From NCBI RefSeq assembly GCF_004369205.1, contig NZ_QFGA01000001.1:1178001-1242000 (forward strand): a stretch of 64,000 nt of DNA, given 5' to 3'. This document shows, in pieces, positions 53,440-61,229 of this stretch (its first letter is position 1; every line of letters starts with the position of its first letter). The position numbers and the translations under genes were made by a program. Under the pieces are notes generated by a model. It saw only the letters and a program-made list of their open reading frames with translations. It was not told the origin of the DNA and searched no databases. This DNA is from Pelotomaculum schinkii (GTDB taxonomy: Bacteria > Bacillota > Desulfotomaculia > Desulfotomaculales > Pelotomaculaceae).

Positions 53440-54702
53440 TTATTTTAGGTTCATATACCGGCCAATTACGCGATAGTGCCAGGGGTAGCAGGAATTAATC
53501 AACGTTACCTTTTGCCACTGAGCCCTAAGCTCAGCTAAATCATCCTTTCTCCACATAGACCCGAATAAAATTCCCATGTCTTTGGCGAACCTGCCGACAG
53601 CGTGGGCGCCGGCTAACTTGCCTTTATTAAGGATTAACCTGCAGTAATCATTGCCGAATTCTCTCTCTATCACTTCAACATCTGTTTGATCCGCTATACC
53701 GGTTAACGTTTTTCCGATAGATACAGAATCCGTGTTAAAATAATGCGCTCTCGTAATACTCCAGGCTCCCGGGTAAACACTGGGTATCCCGGCACAGTTT
53801 TTAGCGATAACTTTACCTTGCTCCAGGGCGTTATGCCTTAGTTGGATAAGGACTCTTTCCCCCGTAATGGCGTCCGTCGTTTCAGCGCAATCACCACAGG
53901 CGTAAATATCCCGGACGGTTGTCATCATCCTCTCATTGACCTTGATACCCCGTGTCAGCCCGATTTCCGTCCCTGCCTGCCTGGCCAGCCCTGTTGATGG
54001 CGCCACACCTATGGCCAGCACGACAGTATCACACTGAATTTCCCTTTTGTCTGTCGTGACGCTATCCACCTTACTGTCACCATTGATGCTGAGAAGTCTT
54101 TCGTTGGTTAACACGTGAATACCGTTTTCAGTCAGGCCTTTTTCCAGCTTTTTGGCTGCATATTCATCAAATGTCCGCGGCATGATCCAGCCGGCCAATT
54201 CAAGCAAATATACTTCAAAACCCTTTTCTTTCAAGGCCTCGCTTGCTTCAATACCAATAAGACCGGAGCCAACGACAACGGCAGCTTTACCGTTACGGGC
54301 GTAAAGGGCGTCAGCGTCAGCAAGGACCTTGCAGCCATACACTCCTTCTTTTTCAATGCCTTTGATAGGCGGCATTACCAGATCGCCGCCGGCGGCAATT
54401 ACTAAGTTGTCGTACGTCAGTTCACTGCCGCGGTCTAAATATACCTTTTTTTGTTCAGAGTCAATCTCCTTAGCCTCTTGTACGATAAGATCAATATTGT
54501 TGCTTTTATAGTCATCGAAATTATTTAAAAACACATTCTGCCTTGGTATCTTACCGCCGACATAATAAGGAAGTGCGCCGGGTTCGTATTCAGGACAGTT
54601 TTCCCGGGTGACGATTGTTATTTTAGCATTCCGGTCATAATTTCTAATGCCGAAAGCCGCAGCATTGCCGCCAATCCCGTTTCCTATAATAACTGTATGC
54701 AA
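53440..54702 (-). CDS. FAD/NAD(P)-dependent oxidoreductase (AorC-like)
   Basis: A 420-aa two-dinucleotide-domain flavoprotein of the rubredoxin reductase/NADH oxidase type. FAD site: HTVIIGNGIGGNAAAFGIRN; NAD site: KAAVVVGSGLIGIEASEALK; second FAD motif: DIYACGDCAETTD. The Cys near position 37 (ENCPEYEPGALPYY) sits where CoA-disulfide reductases have their redox Cys. The TTG at 54702 is the start: GGAGG is eight bases upstream and the FAD motif then begins at residue 3. It follows the AOR gene, the position of aorC in AorABC-type operons, so it probably passes electrons from the ferredoxin subunit to NAD+. It could alternatively serve the PreA-like protein. Confidence 0.85.
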   Translation of the reverse strand: MHTVIIGNGIGGNAAAFGIRNYDRNAKITIVTRENCPEYEPGALPYYVGGKIPRQNVFLNNFDDYKSNNIDLIVQEAKEIDSEQKKVYLDRGSELTYDNLVIAAGGDLVMPPIKGIEKEGVYGCKVLADADALYARNGKAAVVVGSGLIGIEASEALKEKGFEVYLLELAGWIMPRTFDEYAAKKLEKGLTENGIHVLTNERLLSINGDSKVDSVTTDKREIQCDTVVLAIGVAPSTGLARQAGTEIGLTRGIKVNERMMTTVRDIYACGDCAETTDAITGERVLIQLRHNALEQGKVIAKNCAGIPSVYPGAWSITRAHYFNTDSVSIGKTLTGIADQTDVEVIEREFGNDYCRLILNKGKLAGAHAVGRFAKDMGILFGSMWRKDDLAELRAQWQKVTLINSCYPWHYRVIGRYMNLK

Positions 54703-54837
54703 TATTACACCTCCTTTGGCTGAAATGTAGCCTTGCATACCGGCAGCCTGTTCCTTTCGCCCTGCAAAGACCTTTAATTGCACAGTGACCAATCAAAAAG
54801 CTCAGGCTGCCGACAGTAAGGCTCAATAATCAATTAA

Positions 54838-56832
54838 TTATTGATTATTGATTCTGCTTAGGTATTCCCTGTACAGCTTGCGGCCGCTTTCCATGTCGGG
54901 GATGATTTCCTCAATACCAAGTTCGGTCGCTTTTTCCGGGGTAATAAAACCTTCTTCATCCCAGCCATGATATTTGTAGTATTCTGATTGCGCCCAGGCC
55001 CACTCTGCCCGGTCAATTTTCATGCCTTTATACGGGCCGTCTACGACTCCCTCGTCAAAGAACCTGTCGATATGAGTATCGTCCTGGCGGGCGCTTCCGG
55101 CGCGGTTCCAGTTGGCTCTTTCAATGTTGATTACACGCTCCGCAGCCAGGAAGATCTCCTCATCAGTCATATCAAACCCGGTCGCTTCGCGGAACAGCGG
55201 GGTATAAGCGCGCCAGTCACCGGCGCCGCCCCAGGAACCGATGGCCTGACAGCAGCAGCCGACCAGGTCGGCGACGCACTTGTTCTTTTCAGACCAGTAA
55301 ACCAGCTTGGGTTTAGTGGTCAGAGTATAAAGCTCTTTTGGGAAGTCCTTCCAGAACTCCTCATTTAATTCAGGTCCCAAAGCGTCCAAAACCAACTCTT
55401 TACGGCTCATGGCGCAGCCCTGGAACTCCAGGCAGGAGTAGTTTTTCAGGTGGTCCGAACCCCTGGTGGACATCGCATAGCCCAGGCTAAAGCCCATGGC
55501 AATCCTCGGGTCGACGCTGATGTGCTCCAGTCCGCGGCAGTGAGGTACTATTTTATCAGTTCCACGTCCGATAATTTCAGCTATGCGGATATTGCCTTCA
55601 GCCAGCAGGTTTCCAAAACCCTCCCTGTACGCTATCATTTCGAGCACTTTTTTCGAGGTCTCCATGTCGGCCCATTTAAATTCAATGCCGCCGGTATCTT
55701 CTTTAGTAAGCAGGCCTTTCTCAAAAGCCTCCATTGACCAGGAAAGCGCAGCTCCCGCTGAGATGCTGTCCAAGCCCAGGTCATTTACCATGCCGCACAT
55801 TATATTGACTTCATCAACATCAGTGGAATCAATTCTAGGCCCCAGGTTGCAGGCGCTCTCCATTTCCGGCCCGCCACAGTGGAAACCGGCATATTTTCCT
55901 TCCTTGATGTAGGTGTAGCGGCCGCAGCTAACCGGGCACGACCAGCAGCCTTTTCTCCTGAAGAGGTATTTACTGGCCCACTGGATACCGCCGTATGTTT
56001 CCTCTATGCCGGGCATGTAACCTGTGCTGTGGTTTTTGTGCGCGTTGATACCGATAATATTGCCGGCGTCAAAAAGGTCAAAGGTACCTTCTTCCCGCCG
56101 CCTGATGGCCGACGGGGAATTATGGACGACTTCCCGCAGCTTCCAGGCTTCCTTGGCAAATTTATCAGGATTCCCATAAGTCAGCGGCTTGGTGCCCCTG
56201 ATTGCGATGGCCTTCAAGTTCTTTGAACCCATTACACAACCCATACCGGTACGTCCGCCGGAAGAACTGAAGGTATTGACCACACAGGCGAACCTGACCA
56301 GGTTTTCCCCAGCCGGGCCGATACAGGCAACTTTAACGTCGGGGTCTCCCAACTCCTCAATGAGATGTTTCGTCGCCGCTTTGACTTTTTGTCCCCAGAG
56401 GTGGCTGGCGTCCCTGATTTCAACTTTATCGTCATCGATGAAGATATAGACCGGCTTTGCAGCTTTACCCTTAACCACGATCTGGTCATAGCCGGCATAT
56501 TTCAGGTAGGTGGAGAACTGTCCCCCCATGTTGGTATCACCATGACCATGGACATTAGTTCCTCTATATGAACAGGTCATCGGTGAAAGGGCGCTGACGG
56601 TTGTCCTGCCGGCCAGCGGAGCAAAAGTACCGGTCAGCGGACCCGCCGCGAAGCATAACGGGTTTGCCGGGTCAAGGGGATCCATACCTTCCCAGGTTTC
56701 GTGGTAAACGATATCGGAGTTTAAGCCCCTGCCGCCGATCCACCTGCGTAAATATTCCGGCGTCAATTTTTCTACTTTATATGTCCCTTCAGTAAGGTCA
56801 ACTCTCAGTCTATTACCTGCCCAACCATGCAT
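54838..56832 (-). CDS. aor: Tungsten-dependent aldehyde ferredoxin oxidoreductase
   Basis: A 664-aa AOR family enzyme that oxidises aldehydes to acids (or reduces acids at low potential) at a tungsten bis-pterin site. The pterin-binding GGRGLNSDIVYHETWEG and AAGPLTGTFAPLAGRTTVSA are at the N-terminus; the 4Fe-4S ligands are CWSCPVSCGRY (CxxCxxxC) plus a later Cys in VADLVGCCCQAIG. Length is a little above archaeal AOR, as in bacterial AorB. AGGAGG precedes the ATG. The neighbouring ferredoxin and FAD proteins make it an AorABC-like complex. Substrate is inferred to be the aldehyde made by the GRE pathway. Confidence 0.93.
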   Translation of the reverse strand: MHGWAGNRLRVDLTEGTYKVEKLTPEYLRRWIGGRGLNSDIVYHETWEGMDPLDPANPLCFAAGPLTGTFAPLAGRTTVSALSPMTCSYRGTNVHGHGDTNMGGQFSTYLKYAGYDQIVVKGKAAKPVYIFIDDDKVEIRDASHLWGQKVKAATKHLIEELGDPDVKVACIGPAGENLVRFACVVNTFSSSGGRTGMGCVMGSKNLKAIAIRGTKPLTYGNPDKFAKEAWKLREVVHNSPSAIRRREEGTFDLFDAGNIIGINAHKNHSTGYMPGIEETYGGIQWASKYLFRRKGCWSCPVSCGRYTYIKEGKYAGFHCGGPEMESACNLGPRIDSTDVDEVNIMCGMVNDLGLDSISAGAALSWSMEAFEKGLLTKEDTGGIEFKWADMETSKKVLEMIAYREGFGNLLAEGNIRIAEIIGRGTDKIVPHCRGLEHISVDPRIAMGFSLGYAMSTRGSDHLKNYSCLEFQGCAMSRKELVLDALGPELNEEFWKDFPKELYTLTTKPKLVYWSEKNKCVADLVGCCCQAIGSWGGAGDWRAYTPLFREATGFDMTDEEIFLAAERVINIERANWNRAGSARQDDTHIDRFFDEGVVDGPYKGMKIDRAEWAWAQSEYYKYHGWDEEGFITPEKATELGIEEIIPDMESGRKLYREYLSRINNQ

Positions 56833-56894
56833 ACCTGTTTCCTCCTTATATTTGTTTATAATACAACCAGTACTCTTTGTTTGAGTGATTATTT

Positions 56895-57434
56895 TTAAGA
56901 AAAACTAAAATTGAACTTGGGTTCGTCGTCGTTCTTGGCTAATTGAGGCTTGTATTCTTCTTTCATTTCCCATGCATGTTTCTTACCCGAAGTTTTGGCG
57001 ACCATATATTTGGGGACATACTGGAGCGCGCCCTGCATTGTGCAGGCCTTAACACACCAGGGCATTTCCTCTCCGGCGCACTTGTCGCAGCTCATCGTCT
57101 TACCATTGTCAGGATTTATAACGGGCGCGCCTGTGGGACAAGCGTAAGAACATGCCCTGCAGCCGATACACGCATCCTCATTGGTAACCACAGCGCCGTT
57201 CTCAGTCCTGTAGCGGGCGCCCATAGGACAAACCTTGATACAGGGCGCTTCTTCGCAAGCCTGGCAGGTTACAGGAATAAAAGTATTGACTTCACGGAAC
57301 TCATTGATACGGACCCTTGAATAATACGGATGAGACTTACTAAAATTCTTCATTGAACACGCCATTTCGCACGAATGGCAGCCTGTGCACATTTCAGGGT
57401 CGATTACGATCACCTTTTCCTTCAAATCCACCAT
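56895..57434 (-). CDS. Four-cluster ferredoxin subunit (AorA-like)
   Basis: A 179-aa protein with 16 Cys in four 4Fe-4S motifs: CTGCHSCEMACSM, CQACEEAPCIKVCPMG, CIGCRACSYACPTG and CDKCAGEEMPWCVKACTM. The pattern matches electron-transfer subunits of the DMSO-reductase type and AorA of bacterial AOR complexes. It has no signal peptide, so acts in the cytoplasm. It stands 60 bp before the AOR gene and should conduct electrons from AOR to the FAD subunit or to ferredoxin. Confidence 0.9.
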   Translation of the reverse strand: MVDLKEKVIVIDPEMCTGCHSCEMACSMKNFSKSHPYYSRVRINEFREVNTFIPVTCQACEEAPCIKVCPMGARYRTENGAVVTNEDACIGCRACSYACPTGAPVINPDNGKTMSCDKCAGEEMPWCVKACTMQGALQYVPKYMVAKTSGKKHAWEMKEEYKPQLAKNDDEPKFNFSFS

Positions 57435-57489
57435 TTAGTTACACCCCTTTTATATATTGATATTTTTACGGACAACCGAATCCATTCGT

Positions 57490-58542
57490 TTACAGACCGA
57501 TTAACCTGGCCGGTACTTCCTTGGCCATGACGTTGATATCCGCTTCGCTTATCCCCTGGGCTAAAAGCGTCTTGATAAACGACTTCCAACCCGGTACAGG
57601 GTTATTTCCCGGTTGCCCGGCGTCGGTGATCAGGACGAGATGGTCCGGCCCTTTTTCTTTAATCAACTCTTTAATCAGGTTGAAGGAATAGTCAAAGGCA
57701 ATAATCCAGTCCTGCATGCCGGGCCAGGGTACACACGAGCACTCGGCAAACTCAAGATAGCCGCCCTTGTCGATCATTTCCCTGGCTTCCTGCGGGGTCA
57801 CAATGGTCAGTTCCTGGGTGACGTGGTCCATCAGCACATCCACGTCCATCCCTTTGGCGTTGATGTAGTCCAGGATAGCGACCTTTTCCTCGTTGGAAAC
57901 ATGACAGCCCGAGAGTGCGCAGCGGTCACCCTTGGAGTTCTTATTGTAATCGGCGAGCAGTTCCAGAATTTTGATCATCTCAGGGGTCAGGGTGGCGCCG
58001 TCCGCTACTTGAATCCCGCCTTCCAAACCCATCGCGTTAACCTGGTGCCTGGCATCTAATGAGGGCAGCCAGACTTCCTTGCACCTTCCATACCCTAGAG
58101 CTACTTCTACCGCTTTAGCGTTCATGCCGCCGACGGTGTTATTTAAGGTAATGCCGCCGTATACCTCAACTGGAGTGAATACCTCGCCTTTGGCCGCTCT
58201 TTCCTTTTGCATCCGCCCCAAAAAATCCTGAATAATGGTTGCGCAGTTGTTGGTCATCGTGTTGTGGTCTTTAAATACCAGCGCTTTCATGCCGGCTTCA
58301 CTCGCTTCGATGCACGTTTCAACCATCGTCGGCCGGCCAGCCAGCCATGCCCCCAGCGGCGCACCGTGGATATGCACATCGATACAGCCTTTCAAGATTT
58401 CATCCACTTTTGCAGGATCAACAGGTGTTCCCGGGTTGAAATACTTGTACGGCCACACCGGACTGGTCCTTTTAGCCAGTTCTTCCTCGGTGATGGCCCT
58501 GCCGTATTTCATTTTTGTCCAATCGTCCAGCGCTTTGTTCAC
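57490..58542 (-). CDS. DUF6282 amidohydrolase-like protein
   Basis: A 350-aa predicted metal-dependent TIM-barrel protein. A metal-binding HxH lies in CIDVHIHGAPLGAW; further candidate ligands are the His in VFKDHNTMTNN, the CHVS segment after CALSG, DHVTQEL and an Asp in LITDAGQPGNN. This fits the DUF6282 group, near the amidohydrolase/PHP superfamily, whose reaction is not known. I prefer the GTG at 58542 (AAGGGAG eight bases upstream) to the ATG at 58560. It directly follows the GRE gene (about 40 bp), so it likely acts on the GRE substrate or product, for example ring opening or deacylation; this is inference. Confidence 0.78.
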   Translation of the reverse strand: MNKALDDWTKMKYGRAITEEELAKRTSPVWPYKYFNPGTPVDPAKVDEILKGCIDVHIHGAPLGAWLAGRPTMVETCIEASEAGMKALVFKDHNTMTNNCATIIQDFLGRMQKERAAKGEVFTPVEVYGGITLNNTVGGMNAKAVEVALGYGRCKEVWLPSLDARHQVNAMGLEGGIQVADGATLTPEMIKILELLADYNKNSKGDRCALSGCHVSNEEKVAILDYINAKGMDVDVLMDHVTQELTIVTPQEAREMIDKGGYLEFAECSCVPWPGMQDWIIAFDYSFNLIKELIKEKGPDHLVLITDAGQPGNNPVPGWKSFIKTLLAQGISEADINVMAKEVPARLIGL

Positions 58543-58584
58543 AACAACGGCTCCCTTCATTTAGTTTGTATGGTTACATAACAT

Positions 58585-61053
58585 TTACAGTCCTTCGTAT
58601 TCGGTCCGCTCAATAACCTGCCTCTGCACATCAGGCCCCAAATCAATGAACCTGGCTGTGAAACCGGCTACCCTGACCATTAAATCCGAGTAGTTTTCCG
58701 GGTGTTTCTGAGCGTCAATCAGCATATTCCGGTCTACAATGTTGTATTGGACTTGATAACCACCCAAGTTGAAGTAAGTGTCGTTAAGCTTAATAAATTT
58801 TTGCGCCCCGATATCCCCTTCTATGGCCGACGGGTTGAATTTCATATTGAAGAGCGTCGACTGCAGCTTATCCGCGTGGACTTTGGTGGCGGACTTGATC
58901 AGGCTGGTCGGCCCGTTCACATCTGTGCCGGGAAAAGCGGAGATGGCTCCGTCAGCCAGGAAATCTCCCGCCAGCCTCCCGTCGGGGCTGGCGCCGCAAG
59001 CCTTGCCGTGCAGCACCTGGGTGGTCACCGATAACGTGCTCGGCCTCCAGGGTTTGCCGACCCAGTTGATAACTTTTTGAGACACTTCCGACCAGATATC
59101 GTACATTTCAACCACGATTTGATCGACATAGTCATCATCGTTGCCGTATTTCGGAGCTTCCTGCAGTTTCTTTCTGAGGAGTTCATAACCCTCAAAGTTA
59201 TTCTTAATGGCTTCCTTCATCTCGTCCATTGTCATAGACTTCTCATCAAACACATATTTTTTAATCGCAGCCAGGCTGTTGCCGACATTAACCAAACCGG
59301 TTGATATGACATAAGCGGGGTCGTTATAACGGCAGCCGCCCTCATAGGCATGCCGGCCCTTTTCAATGCAGTCGTCCAAAAGAGCGGTCATAAAGGGATG
59401 CACCAGCCCGATATCGTTGTGCACAAGCATAATGGCGTTCATGTATTCCTCTTCCCGCCTGACGATCAACTCGCAAACCCTCTTGTACTCCCCGACTATT
59501 TTTTCATAGGAAGCCTTGTTGAGATCAATTTTCAAGTCAACCAGCTTGTCCCCGGTAACCGGGTTGACGCCGCCGTTTAAGACCAGCTCAAATATTTTCG
59601 GGTTGTTGGTGTTGGCTACCGCATACATCGGCATCCGCTTGCCGCAAATCTGCATATCCACACAGCCGCAGGGCGCCCAGTCCCTGGCGTCTTCCAAATT
59701 GGCGCCGGTAACGCTCATAAATCTTTCAGTCGCCAGCTTGTCGTTGAACAAGGCCGGATAGCCTGAACCTGCCTTGATGCAGTCGACCACTTTCATTTTG
59801 AAACTTTCGCTTAAGTCGTCCCTCCACCTTACCGATATGGTCGGCTGCCAGGTCCTTACATTTACTCCCGCCTGCAGCACCAACTTGGAAAGCTTATTGT
59901 CGGCGGGAACGCCATACCTGTCCACACCACCCAAAGTAACGTTCTGGTAGATACTGCCGCCCAGGTAGGATTCTGTGAAGGTTGCGTGAGCCCGCGTAAT
60001 TTCAGTGCATTTTACCCGCATCAGTTCCAATAGTTCCAGAGCTTTTCCCTCAGTAATGCTGCCTTTTGCAAAATCATTCCTAAAGGGCCTGTACATGTAC
60101 TGGTCAAAACGCCCCGGTGAAATACCCCTGCCGTTTATTTCGATGAAAAGACAGACATGGGCAAACCAGAAGGACTGCATCGCCTCGTGGAAGGTGTCCG
60201 CCGGCTTTCCGGGGACTTTTCTGCAGATACGGGCAATTTCCAAGAGTTCCTCTTTGCGTTTTTGCTCCCGGCAAATCCCGGCTAATCTTTCCGCTTCCCC
60301 GGCGTGGTTCTCAGCGAAGTTGATCACGCCTTCCAGGGCCATAATGGTCCCCTTGTAGAAATTGTACCGGTCAAAATCTTCCTTGCTGTTTAAGCTTCCT
60401 ATTGCCTTTATTTTTCCTTTGAGGCGCTCGATAATCGACTCCAGGCCTTCATCTATAACCTTTTGATAATCTACGATGAGCCTGCCTTCCGGCACGTCAA
60501 ACATAAAGCGCAAAAAGACTAATTGCTTTTGCCAGTTCTCCACCTGATCGAAATCATCCATCGTTTCTTTCAGGTATCTCTCTGATAGCGACCGCCAGTC
60601 TTTGCCTTCCCAGAACCTGGCGACTTCCAGGATCTTTTCTTTATCTTCCGGATAAATCCGGTAAATCCCGAGCCTGTCTCCCTTGCGTTCCTGGAGCGTA
60701 CCCTTGATGTACCTTTCTTCTTCCCTTTTGACGTTTTTAAAGCCCTCCAGCATCCAGGCTTCATATTCAGGGTATACCTGGACCCCCCTGAAATAGCGCG
60801 ACATGCTTCCCACCAGCAACTCATCATCCCAGATCTTGGGTGTCAGATTGGAAAGCACGTGCTTCAACGCTCCCCCTGCCCTTAGATACATGGGCTCGGT
60901 CCAGTGTCCTTTGATATAATCCGTGTACAGTACGGCTCTTTCTGAATCGATAAAAGGCTCATTGTCCAGAAGTTCCCGGTAACGCCTGTTGACTCTTTCA
61001 GTGGAAGGGCTCCCTTTGATTTCTCTATCCACAATTTGCTTAGCCACAGCCAT
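58585..61053 (-). CDS. Glycyl radical enzyme (pyruvate formate-lyase family), unassigned substrate
   Basis: An 822-aa GRE. The glycyl radical loop near the C-terminus is VRVAGFTARF with Gly797. The thiyl region is DWAPCGCVDMQICGKRM: Cys464 fits the catalytic Cys, but the residue two places on is Asp466 where most GRE eliminases/decarboxylases have Glu, and a second Cys (462) precedes it. The N-terminal PFL-like domain and the region HEAMQSFWFAHVCLFIEING are normal. It is not pyruvate formate-lyase (no Cys-Cys pair) and matches none of the subtypes I know (glycerol, choline, hydroxyproline, isethionate, hydroxyphenylacetate). First gene of the operon, behind a sigma-54 promoter, with AAAGGAGG upstream. 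Its activase is encoded five genes on. Confidence 0.9.
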   Translation of the reverse strand: MAVAKQIVDREIKGSPSTERVNRRYRELLDNEPFIDSERAVLYTDYIKGHWTEPMYLRAGGALKHVLSNLTPKIWDDELLVGSMSRYFRGVQVYPEYEAWMLEGFKNVKREEERYIKGTLQERKGDRLGIYRIYPEDKEKILEVARFWEGKDWRSLSERYLKETMDDFDQVENWQKQLVFLRFMFDVPEGRLIVDYQKVIDEGLESIIERLKGKIKAIGSLNSKEDFDRYNFYKGTIMALEGVINFAENHAGEAERLAGICREQKRKEELLEIARICRKVPGKPADTFHEAMQSFWFAHVCLFIEINGRGISPGRFDQYMYRPFRNDFAKGSITEGKALELLELMRVKCTEITRAHATFTESYLGGSIYQNVTLGGVDRYGVPADNKLSKLVLQAGVNVRTWQPTISVRWRDDLSESFKMKVVDCIKAGSGYPALFNDKLATERFMSVTGANLEDARDWAPCGCVDMQICGKRMPMYAVANTNNPKIFELVLNGGVNPVTGDKLVDLKIDLNKASYEKIVGEYKRVCELIVRREEEYMNAIMLVHNDIGLVHPFMTALLDDCIEKGRHAYEGGCRYNDPAYVISTGLVNVGNSLAAIKKYVFDEKSMTMDEMKEAIKNNFEGYELLRKKLQEAPKYGNDDDYVDQIVVEMYDIWSEVSQKVINWVGKPWRPSTLSVTTQVLHGKACGASPDGRLAGDFLADGAISAFPGTDVNGPTSLIKSATKVHADKLQSTLFNMKFNPSAIEGDIGAQKFIKLNDTYFNLGGYQVQYNIVDRNMLIDAQKHPENYSDLMVRVAGFTARFIDLGPDVQRQVIERTEYEGL

Positions 61054-61089
61054 TAATTTGCCTACCTCCTTTCTTATATCTTAATTAGA

Positions 61090-61104
61090 GCAAGATGCAT
61101 ACCA
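61090..61104 (-). promoter_or_regulatory. Sigma-54 (-24/-12) promoter of the GRE operon
   Basis: Minus-strand sequence TGGTATGCATCTTGC, with GG and GC separated by exactly 10 bases and TTGC at -12. It lies 37 bp before the GRE start codon. An NtrC-family regulator gene is directly upstream, which supports the call. Confidence 0.78.
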
Positions 61105-61153
61105 GATTGATATCCCCGGCAAATTAAGCTTTTAGCGGGTTTTTTATCGGGGG

Positions 61154-61188
61154 AAAAAATAAGACTTACCGTAAAAGCGGTAAGTCTT
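61154..61188 (-). terminator. Terminator of the two-component system genes
   Basis: Perfect 11-bp stem AAGACTTACCG / CGGTAAGTCTT with a 6-base loop, followed on the minus strand by ATTTTTTCCCC. It isolates the regulator genes from the GRE operon. Confidence 0.85.
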
Positions 61189-61190
61189 AA

Positions 61191-61205
61191 CGTAATCTCG
61201 TTACG
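61191..61205. promoter_or_regulatory. Inverted repeat, candidate enhancer site for the response regulator
   Basis: CGTAA-TCTCG-TTACG lies about 90-100 bp upstream of the GRE sigma-54 promoter, the usual place for NtrC-type binding. It is short, and only one copy is seen. Confidence 0.4.
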
Positions 61206-61229
61206 AAATAACAATCTAGCGGGAATTTT

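Noticed and set aside
58585-61053. Assignment of the GRE as pyruvate formate-lyase, glycerol/diol dehydratase or choline lyase
   Set aside because: No Cys-Cys pair, no Cys-X-Glu, and no pdu, eut or cut neighbours or microcompartment shell genes.
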